Below are positions 51,101 through 63,100 of a stretch of DNA of 64,000 nt, one piece after another. The notes beneath the pieces are model-generated. The model saw nothing but the letters and a program-made list of their open reading frames with translations, did no database searches and was not told the DNA's origin. The position numbers and the translations under genes are program-made. Where the stretch lies: the NCBI GenBank assembly GCA_903813345.2, contig CAIIXF020000006.1, forward strand, positions 13,336,348 through 13,400,347, in the 5' to 3' direction. This stretch comes from Owenia fusiformis. Lineage: Eukaryota > Annelida > Polychaeta > Sabellida > Oweniidae. Positions within the stretch are counted from its first letter, which is position 1, and each line of letters begins with the position of its first letter.

Positions 51101-54100
51101 TGCCCCAGAATAATCAATTACGACAAGGATCACTATAACACAGGCCAAACTTTTTAATATTTGAGTTTGAATGGCGATTTATAATATCATATACAGGATT
51201 TCATTACATGTTTTCTATATTGTTTCTATACAGATAAGAAACAATTCAAAGTGATGAAACCACATGTGTTTATCATATTATTGTTTATATGTTGTCATGG
51301 TAGTGATGCACTTAATGCACTTGGAGTTAGTGCAGGATCATATTGCTATTTTATTACTGCAATTACACGTATATTAGAGAGAAGTTTTGATATATGGTTA
51401 CATTGCATGGTAATAAACTGTATTGAACCTGGGTGTGTTTCTGGTAGAAAAGTTAAGCATATTTTGAGAGGGGTACTGCTATTAAAATGGGTAGAATAAT
51501 TAATAAAAAACATGTAAAATAAGGGTGGTATCCCCGCTCAGTATTGCTTTGTAGAGAAAATTGGTTTTGTGACCTTAGGCTCTGTATATATATTTTCAGA
51601 ATTAAATATTCCTATGGAAACCTTCAAAATGTAATCATAAAAAATGTTGTCATAAAAATTTGTATCGTGACCAATATGTTTGAGAGACTGACATATTCAA
51701 GAATCATTGATGAAAGATATATTGTTCTATTTATTATTCCATTATACCTGCATTTACAGCTATAATACGTGATGTTGTATAATAAAATAAATTTTTTTTA
51801 ATCAGTGAGATGGCATATCCTATACTCCATGTAATAGCATTCTGTCGTTTGATGCGATTTTTATTCTCAGTATAGTTACTCATTTGATGAAAATGTTGTT
51901 TTAGTCTCTTCTCGCTAATGTACATATGCTGGTACAATACAAGCTGCATCCAATATAATGGTAAACATAATCAAGCATTTTTATTACAGTTCAAATATTC
52001 TGCACTGAATGAACTTGTGCTTTTATTTTATTTTAATAATAGATAGAAATAAGGGTAAAAGTAATATAAAGACCGGAATACCTCTAATTGGATTTTACAT
52101 TTGCATTCAGAAAATCAATGGACATCCTTGGGATGGACAATCCAACGTGATGGGTTTTATTTCTTTACATGCATTGATTCCAAATGTTTTCCTATTATTG
52201 TGTCTAGGAGTGAGGGATTCAGTATGATTAATATTATGCCTGGATGCAGAGATTGAATGTGTCTATTTATTCCATGTGGAATAGTCTACTATACTCGCAA
52301 AATAGTCCATCTTTGGTGCAAATCTATTTTAAGATTATTTAGATAAATGAGACTTGAAAATGTTCCATGACTTCTGTGGTTTTATTATGTCAAATAATAG
52401 CACATTTATTGAAGTGAGTTATTCAACAAAGAACATACAGTAGTATAAAATCAGACATTTTCCCCTAAAATAAACATTCAATGCTCTGCATCTCATGCAC
52501 ATTTCGGAAAGCAACACCTTCAAGGAATGATCATTCTACATTGCAATGAGTCCAGGGCTCAAATCCTTAAGGTCAGGGTGCATGATGGGAAATTTTCTGC
52601 ATTCCATTATTGAGTCACATGTTATTTTTCAAACAAGAATCACTCCTTCCCCACATTGTCTATATCTTCCAGTTTTGCACAAAGAGTGCTATTATGTGCC
52701 TAGAAAAGACTTGTGAGAAGAATGTTTTGATAAAGTGTATAAAAAACAAGAAAATTCAGTGAAAAAATTCAGAAATTTTTTTCACTGAATTTTCTCGTTT
52801 TTTATACATTTTTCAAAATATCACTGGTGATCCACTCGATTACGCTGGTTACCAAAACGAACCGTTTTGGTAACAAAATGTCGGAACGTCGAAGGCACGA
52901 TTTTTCTTTTTTCCTTATTTCACGCGTTGTAGGCAGAATCCCCACGACGTTTTTTTCTCACAACTTGCATCAGTATCATATGTTTTAGAAAATGTACATG
53001 TTTGCGAAAAAATAGCTCAGAGGACAACAGAATCGTCGATTTACTTCCTCACTTAAGTTACATAAACGGTTTTTCGAAAAACAGTTAAGATCTGCACTTT
53101 TAACCCAAACCGTTTATGTAACTTAAGTGAGGAAGTAAATCGACGATTCTGTTGTCTTCTGAACTATTCGTTCGCAAATATGTACAATTTCTTAAACATA
53201 TGATACTGATACACGTTTGTGTTAAAAAATGTCGTGGGAATTCTGCCTAAAACGTGTAAAATAAGGAAACGAGAAAAATCGTACCTTCCGGATGTTCCGA
53301 CATTTTGTTACCAAAACGAACCGTTTCGGTAACCAGCGTAATCGAGTGGATCACCAGTGCATATGCACACATGAATTTTGTAAGTATGAGTATAAAACGA
53401 AGTCTCACCCCACTGTTGTCATAGTGACGAATGCCCACCAGAAGCCTTCCCATAATCCAATGTGAAAGTCATGTGGGAAATCTGTAGGATTCCTATGAGT
53501 GTCCTAAAATAATGTAAAATAGATCTTAAAAATGAAGTTAAATATGCATGGTTTGATACGGTACTTAAGATTGTTTTATTTTTCAAAAATCTTTTTAACT
53601 CTTAATTGATCATTAATACTAGATATGGTAGTAATTTTCCTTGAAAAATGTTAATTCTCCTGAAGGACCATATTAGGTCTGGTGATCATGCAGGTCAAGG
53701 TCAAGGTCAACAAATAATAGGTCATGAATTAGACCATGATTTATATGACTTAACAGGAATTATACCTGTATTTCAGTTGTTTAATCATTAAATATACTGT
53801 AAATGTTTATTATAGTTTTACCAATATCCAGACTAAAATGGCTGCATACATAGCTGCCAGTACAACAAGAGCCAGTAAAGGCCAGCTTGATTCTAAGATC
53901 TGTATGATGACTAGGCTGTTAACACTGTCTTGTCTCACAACATATAGAGCACCTGGAATGTGTTGAATAAACTGTAGTGTATGAGCATGAGTATAATCCA
54001 AAGTTTTGAATGTTTTACTCTTATTCATTCTTGCTGAAAATTGGTTTATAAAGGATGGGCAAAAATAAGCCAATTCCCAATTGGAAATTGAAATGAAAAT

Positions 54101-57100
54101 AACATCATTCATCGATATATGATATTTTACGTTGTGGTATCACATCAACAGGATCACAGATATGTATGTTTTTGAAAGGAATTGTCTGATAAAAAATATA
54201 CAACATTTTCATTAAAACAATTATGTTTCCTCCAAGTAAGTCCCAAAATAATAATAAGTTTATTGCATTAACTGATATTGTCCCTGCTGATTGACGTGCA
54301 AATCTTGTTATAGATGAGATTTTACAGGATTTCAAAGCTATCTGGCAAAATACCTATGTTAATGCATTTAGGCATTTTGCATTTAATATTTTCACTAATT
54401 TGCATAATTGATCAGATTCTTATTTCATTTCCACATGAAACAATTTATTATCTTAAAGAATGCGATTCAATAAAAATTGAATATTTGTAAATGTATGTGA
54501 CAAAATTACCTTTTTTATTTTACTCTCAAATGACGAAAAGACAAAATTAAGGAAGAGTTTGACCAGTAAGGTCTAAGGGATGACCTGAAATGTAGTGCTA
54601 AAATTTTACCTGGTGTTTCTAAAACTGGTATGAAAAGGAGGTTTGGAATATTTGGCTCAAATGCATGTTCTACATGACTCCTTGTAATTGGCATAGCAAA
54701 TGTCTCTTCCTCCCATTTTAGCTCCATAACATGTGCATTTCGATGTGGATTTTCGTTAAAATCAATGTATGCATCAATATGACAACATTTCTTAACTATG
54801 TCGTTTAACAGTTTATGGAATACTCCTTTAGGACCATTACTTGATTGGCCCATTTGGCCGGTAGCTTCCTGTATGTTTGGTCCACTAGATGGCGCATTAA
54901 CATTTGGTCCATTATTATGTACACTGCCTTGTTGACTTGACTTCATAATAAATGGTGAGGCCTCCCACCATGCCGCTTTAAAGCCTCGTCCATTTGTACA
55001 AAGGTTGTGTGATGCTTGATTAGAACTCTCTGATGATACAAATTTTATGGCAAAGTTCAAAATCAGCAAAATTAATGACATTGATTCGCCCATCTTTTCT
55101 TACAATATTTGAGGATATCTGAATAATTCTCTCATACTGAATTTCCTGCTCTACATATAAGCTACATTGTAGCTTTATGCCTGGATAATTTAGATTTTAT
55201 GATAAAATCTCATATACTGGTACCTCACACTGTTATTAACTTATATACTGTTGCCATAGAAATGACATCTTCGATCATACCAAGTGTTTGCCTCCCTTTC
55301 TCTCAATATTCGAGGATATGCGATTCTTGTGTAAAAATCAAAAGTCATTCTATTCATTTTCCATAAGTCTGTAATTTATTTTTTATTGTTCAGGTTTGTT
55401 TTGTAACTATTGAAATATACAGAACATGGAAATGTATTGGTATTTAATATCTAATGGAAAACCAATCATAGAGTGTCTTATTTCACACTGTAGATACTGA
55501 AGTTATGAAGATTTTGTTTTTCATAATAATGCTTTTTGTGACGGTTTAGTCATTTATTTTATTGAAATTAACATTATCTTCAAATTATCCAATTTCAATA
55601 TCTCCTTGTTTCCTTCTTGCATTCCAAAGTTAGTTTGAAAGATTATGTGTCCACATAACTGATGATGTTGTAACAAAGCTATTACTCTGAAATATTTCGA
55701 TTCCAGCAATGTATACTCAGGTACAAGTTATTAATGTTAAAACCTTTAGCTGCAATACTTGTCTCATTGAGAAGTATAAGTTTGATCAATAAGGCCAGAG
55801 AAAAAATACTCTTGGTCAATTAGGCCAGGCAAAATAGTGTTGTTTTTGGTCAATAAGATCAGGGAAACTAGTAATGTTTCTGGTCAATGGTCCAACAGGG
55901 GGAATTTTCAATAAAAAGTTGGACAATGACACTGGTAAATATGACAGTAGTAAATGAATAGTATCATGGGTACTGGGTTCACATTGTGAAAGTGCATTTC
56001 ACTTTTCACTCATTTTTGGCAACAAAAGACCTCCATTTCGAAATGAGACAAGTTTTTGAGACACCTGTTATAGGAAAATAATTGGAGACATATTTTAAAA
56101 GTGAAACATTTTGCGGCTATTATATTTTCTATTGAATTTGCCAAAAACCCTGTGAAAAGGGTGAAATATAGAAGCATGCAAAAATTTCTGGGAGAACTGT
56201 AATTTGGATAATTTTTAATTCATTGTATGGGTCGATAAGTCTTTCTCATTTAAGTAGGTTTAATGGCAAGTTGACAATGTATATAACTTAAGCATGGATG
56301 TAATCTGGTATATTAGGATGAGAGTAGGTAATTGATTAAGTGGTCACCTCTTGTTTATTAATTCAGTGAATTTAAAAGTAAATACAGTATGCTTACAAAA
56401 ATTGATTATTCTCCTTATGCAATGTGATGTGATGTCATGCTTTAAAATACAAAAAAACATCAGGGAATTAAACAATAGTGTTTACTCCAAAATCTAAATT
56501 GAATCCTGAAAATCAGAGTCAAAATTGAACAGTATACAATTGTAGACCTCTCTTGAGGTCAACTGGCAAAATTGTATACCAATACTGTAAACCTTGAAAG
56601 TACTGTTGACCGAGACCGGAGGTCGAGTTTTTTTCAAAATTAAAAAAAATTCAACATTTAAAAATTCATTTCATTCATTCATCAACAGTATCTAGTAGCA
56701 GTCAACAGTATACAATTGTTGACCTCTCCAGAGGTCAACCGGCAAAATTGTATACCGAGACTGTAAACCGAGAAACTACTGTTGACAGAGACCGAAGGTC
56801 GAGGTCAACAGTAGTTTCAAGGTTTACAGTTGAGGTGTATGATTTTGACGGTTGACCGAATGGAGAGGTCTACAATTGTTTTGTTAGTCAGAAGAAACTA
56901 ATAATACACATATAGACGACAGTCATCAATCATGGCTTCATTTCACAATCTTTTCTCCGAACCACGCCAGCAATAATTTGTTAAGAAAATCAGAAGACAG
57001 TGGTAGCTAGACTCTCTGTAGTAAATTAATGTTAATTTTGCGTTTCTATTTGTATTTTTGCTATACTCGTCGTCTAGCAAAGTCAAAATATCACTTTCAT

Positions 57101-60100
57101 CAACGTTTACAAAATGTCCGTCTTCAATTAATGTAAACATTGTGACGTCATATTCCCCATAATTCACAAGTGTAGTACAGTAACATACGTGGTCAAAAAT
57201 ATGATATCCCATGATGCACAGGTGAGGTACAGGCAAAAATGTTGACCGCTAATTGACCAATCAGATGCGAGTATTTACACTGAGGTACTAACAATACATA
57301 TTGTTGACCGCTCATCAACCAAACGGGATTGAGTATTTCAAATGAGGTACTAACAATATGATATGTACCATGACCATTAAAATATCTGAGCTGGAAATCC
57401 AATTTCCATCCTCTCAGCCTGCATTAATTGTTCTTGTATTGGGAGTACCATTATGCAAAGCCTGATTTAAAGGTCTATGTTTATATTGTTCTGGTTTCCA
57501 TTTACATAGACAGCCACCGTGATTATAAAATGGATGCAAATATTATGAAAAATCATGAATGACAAAAGAATCCTGATGGAGTTCATATTCCTTTTTATCC
57601 TGTCGCATGGGAATCCATTAATAGTGCTTTAAAGAATTAACATGTAATAGTAAAGTACCTCAATCGGTATTTCTAAATAATTTTCACATTAAATTGTTGT
57701 CAATCAGTCAACATTACATAAAATACCATGTTTTTTTACAGAATGTTTTCAATGATTGGTTTAAGAGAAAAACATTGTTGAATTCAGTTCTCCATATCGA
57801 TACCTATCCTTTTCATATGATGGCCTTTTACCACACCTCAGCCATTTATACACTATTATCTATTTGACATGCTGTATATATATAACTGTTCAAACATCAT
57901 ATCAAAAATCAATTATTTTCAAACTTATATTATTTCTCTCACAGAGAGTCTTTATAAATGCTAAAGCTTTTGTCTTCATAGATCACTCTTTTATATGTGC
58001 AAAGTCAAACTTTTCACCTGGTCTGTTGAATGATTCCTCACGATTGTCTGTAATTGCTCCGTCGCCCAAAGGATTTGATGCAAGGCGAGCAATAGTTTCA
58101 TATTGTTTTTTCTCAGGACAATAAGTTGTTTTAGGCTAAGTTTTGTTCAATAAATAAACGCTTTGTTCTTCAGGTGCCTTAAGTTGCCCAGCATGCAACG
58201 CTGATCTGTCTGCCACCTATTGGGATGAACAGGAACAAGCTGCATTGAAGGCCAAGCAGTTGATCGCAAAATCTGAACGTTTGCGAAAACAAAGAGGTAA
58301 CTGTTTTTCATTACAATCCTTAACCATTACTGTACATACCTATTGAAGAGGATAATAGATTATTAAACACTCGGGCTCTTTATTTACAAAACTCTTTCAA
58401 ATTGATTGTAATGTTCAAATTTCTTTCTAATTCAATGACAAGCTATGGATTAATTCATTCGGAGATAATGTATTCTGCAAATATCACCTTAAATCTTTTC
58501 ATCACCCTTTTTATTATGATGGCATTGGTGGGAAATAGTCATGATTATAGCGATTTAATCATGATTGGCCCATTTTTTGTCATCATAATACCAGGGAAAC
58601 CAGCTAGTCTCAATCATACATTCATGTGTTACACTTTTAAATTTTCTTTCTAATGATGCTTGATGATTATTTACATGGCTCAGGTTAAAACATTAATTGA
58701 TGTCCATAAAAATGTAATTACTAAAAATACTTAGGGGGGAGATTATATACCATCTTTAAGCTGTACTACAGGTTTTTTGCTATATCAATTCTTTGTGTTA
58801 TTTTAAGACGAAATGGTTTTGATGCGAAAGTAATCAATTATTATTTGACAGATATCTATGGTATGATAAGTCTTAATTTAGAGACCTAATAATCAAGACT
58901 GTATCAAGTATAACATTACAAGTTTGATGTTTGGATTTCATTTCATTAACAAGCAAGTGTGGGATCAGGGTTCATTTGACATATTTACTCAGAGAATATC
59001 AATTAATTTTCCAATACATATGGGTGGTCAAAAAAACTGGAAGCCCTTACCCCATTTTCCTTATATCTTTGTAATTTAGAGAAATAACTTTGCACATTTG
59101 TACATCATTCAATTTTCTTCCTCCCTACCTTATTTCTTGACCATCAGATTGATAGTCACAGTGTTACAGCACTTTAAAGAACATTCCCTTGGCCACTATT
59201 GCGCTGTAGAGAAACCTGCACATGTTGTCCAAAATGTCCCTACCTATGGGGATATGGCAGAGATAGAGTGTATAAGAATGACCTCGGGACAATTGCAGAC
59301 CTCAAAAGTAAGATCATCTGTATCATTCAGGCCATACCTGCTGAGGAATGCATTTGGATCATTAACAACTGTGCAGGTTTGCCTACAGTGCAATGATGGC
59401 CAAACCTGAAGCATGTTGTTCAAAGTGCTGTAAAATTGTGACTATCAGTCTGATGGTTATGAAATATGGTAGAATGGTAGGAAATTAAATGGTTTACAAA
59501 TGTGTGAAATATCAGGGAGTAATTTCTTAAAATGACAAAGATATGAGGAAAATGCACGGTTTCCGTTTTTTTGACCACCCTGTATAAAACATGGCTTAGT
59601 GAAACCTCTTTCTAGTGAACACCTGTCTCTAATGGACTGGATAACTTTCCTCCGGAAATACTGACTTCTGTATAAATTACCTTCTCTGCAGTGAACACCT
59701 ACCGACATTGAATGTTTTTCTTGGTAAAAAAATTTCAATACACATGTTTACTGTATTTAAACATTGTGAATTCTGTAAAAATCGTGGATAATTGTTCAAA
59801 TGTTATATATGAGAGTCTAAACCATAATACATTGATTTTGCCATGTAATTCAAAATAAATGTACTCTCCAGTGAAATTGTAAGTGTCACATCTAATATGT
59901 GCTGTTGCTTTCTGTTTTCTAAGTTGTTGAAATGAACGGACAGGTTGCAGAAAAATGGTAAGATGTTAAGGCATCACTTTTTTATTCAAAGGGTGTGGTG
60001 TAGTTGTGAGCTTGAAATATAAAAATATAGCCATACAACCTCAAAACCAGATCCAAATTATAAATGAAAGAGAAAATTAGTCCAGAACTCCATCACTATT

Positions 60101-63100
60101 GAGATTTGATGGTGTAAAGTGGAAAAATTGAAATGTATTTTCAGGAAATCATAATTTATTTGCCTTTATCCTGTTGTTTCATTATATTTGCAAATTGAAA
60201 AAGTTATTTCAATTTCTTCATCACATATCACTTAAAGCATTAATACACACCACACACGCTTGAAAAAATTATTTCATGAAATTTTTCTACAAGATAGGAC
60301 AGGCTTGCGTTGAAATACCTGGCAAATAAGAGAAATGTAACAAAGTATCTGTACATAATACTATTCACTTGAATAATGTTTATAAGACACACATTGTATG
60401 ATGTGTCTGCTTTTTTACTTTCCTAGGTATAAAAAATGTATCTCTATTACTGTCACTGATATTTGGATTTAGCAATATAGAGGTTCCACTTTGGTAAAAC
60501 GATATCAAATACGACAATTTTGGTCATTGTACTTTGACCTGAAAACGTTTCGAGTCTGTTGAACAATGGTGAACACTAATAGAAAATATGTACTTGATTA
60601 TGAGAAATTGTATGAATTTCACCAATTATTAATTTGGCATATTCCACAACGAACTGAAATATAGTATTGGAAAAAGATTAAGAGCTATTCCTGGAGAGCT
60701 CGATTTTATATTGAGTGAACATTGTATGCATGCTTGTACTTCATTGCATACATGTAGCTACGCCACTGATATATGAGACCACAAATGACACTCTATTTTC
60801 TTATTGCATATTAGCCCTATCTGTTAATTGCATCACTAAAATTTGCAAATCAGATATTCCTCATTTTTTAATTAGACATTGTACTTGCACATGAAATGCA
60901 CAACAGTATTGAGTAACCATTTCATTTTCTGAGCTAACTTAAGATTAGAAGGTTAAGCATTTTTGGGCTATAGACTTAATTTATATACTTTTGATAATTG
61001 ATATTAAAATGCAAATGAAAAAGACCTCTATTGAGAACAGAACTATGACTTACAGCTTTGAGTCCACTTTGAAATTTATTTTTCACATTTTTGATTTTCA
61101 CATGAGAAAGAATGCATTGAAAAAAACGTTAAATTAGTTATCCTGAACAAAGGGTCCATTGATTGTGATTTACATGGGGTATATGTTGATGTCTATCACT
61201 CGGCAGGCGGTGTAGTAGCCATTTCATCTGGAAAAGGAAATGAACCTTGTATTCATATGTTGATTTTTCAAATATTAAAGAACTAAGTTACACGTTTTTA
61301 AGAGAACCTGTACATGAGCAAGTAATATTTCGACCACCGGGATTACTGTTCCACTCTCAATTCATGTTCCCGGGGACCTAATTACATTTATTTTCCATTT
61401 ACCTTTATACGCAGTTGGACAAATAAACATTACAAATAGAACTAATCGAGGACCATAATTCTACACGTTAATGTTCAAGTTTTTAAAGAAGGCGTACACT
61501 TTTAAGGGGACCTGTATGTGGGCATGTAATATTTTGAACCCCAGGGATTACTGGTCCACTCTCAGTTCACTTTCCAGGGACCTAAGTACTAATTACTTTT
61601 CATATACCTTTACCTAATTCATAGAAGACCATAATTCTTCACGTTCATGTACAAAAAAAAAGTGTCATTTACCTATTGTTTTTCCAACTGATCATAAGCC
61701 TTACTTTTATTCTTATAACCATCTTGTAAGTCTTTTTGATGTTGGAAGAATTATGACATTTAGACTAAAACAAAACTTATTTATACTTTATACTTATTCA
61801 AGTTTTTACCATTGCCATCCCTACCTTTGGTACAGCATTGATGCTCTTTAAGTTCTTCAAATTTGGCAAGCAGTTTCACCTCAAGCTTGATAATTTCCCG
61901 GAAGAAAAAAACCTTGAGTGCAACAATATCAGACACCAGCGTATTCTCAAGTTCAGTGAAATCAGAATTCAGCGTGCCTTCAAGTTTAGTGATATCAGCT
62001 TTCTTGCATACAGGGTTCTTCCCTCTCTTCTTTTTGGCATCAATGACTGATGCGAAAACGAGCAGAAGAATAACAGCGCATATGAGAACCTTCATGATGA
62101 TGTTGTTGTCTCTTGGAGCACACCAGTTGAAGTGATTCATTTGTTGAAGTGAATTTACTTAATTTAATGAGTCTAATACGTGTCCATGTATTGTAAAACA
62201 TTCCTCTCACTCCAGTTTATCGAGAGCTGTATGTTGCAATTTTGGAACTCAATGTATCCACAACACATAAAATTGGGGTGATATTCCAATAATACAAATT
62301 AAACCTGAGATGACATTAAGGGGCATATTCAAAAATAGAATGTGTATCTTTTACAATCTTGTTTGGTTTACGGTAACTTTATGGACCACAAGAGCATTTA
62401 GAAAACATCAACAAGTAGATTTCTGAAAAATGTGGATTTAATTCAACTATTATTAAAACATGCGATCAAAACAAAATGATGTTCATTAATGGACATTAAA
62501 TGGTACTTTTATTGCCATTAACTGTGTCTAATTAATGTGATTTTGCAGTTGTTACAATAGCAGATTTTGTTTGCAAATTGTCTACAGAAAATGACTTTCT
62601 TCAAAAACTATTATCTTTGAAGAGGGTGAGAAATATGATAGAAATACTATAAAATGATTGAAATATATACACGTCCAAAATTGAAAAATGAGTGCTTTTC
62701 AGATATCAGTGACAGCAATAGAGATAGTATTACATTTTTTTATACCTAGGAAAGTAAAAAAAAGTAGACATAAACATTATTCTAGTAAATATGTACAGAT
62801 ACTTTGTAACATTTCTCTTATTTGCCAGGTATTTCATTCAATTGTGGTATCTGTTACATGTGTGTATTAAAGCCTTAAGTGATATTTAGTGATGAAATTG
62901 AAATAACTTTTTCAATTTGCAAATAAATTGAAAAAACTGGGATTAAGGTGAACAAATCATGATTTTCTAAAGAAGACATTACGATTTTACAACTTTACAC
63001 CATCAACTCTCCACAATGAGTTCTGTACTAATTTTCTCTTTCATTTATAATTTGGATCTGTTTTTGAGGTTACATGACTATACTTTTATATTTCAAGCTT

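Larger units (their letters stand above)
55094..58173. other. SMYD intron DNA upstream of the channel gene
   Basis: The region just above 55093 should hold the channel gene's promoter, but no element is recognised. Repeats at 56525-56882 and 57240-57370 are listed separately. No further exon is seen on either strand. Confidence 0.5.

Noticed and set aside
51251-51499. 82-codon plus-strand frame starting with a hydrophobic stretch
   Set aside because: It lies in an intron between channel exons 3 and 4, has no recognised domain and no partner exon.
59098-59409. Open frame with Cys pairs that could be a SMYD exon
   Set aside because: The second frame reads a mariner transposase tail (LWGYGRDRVYKN) and the stretch is bounded by inverted terminal repeats.
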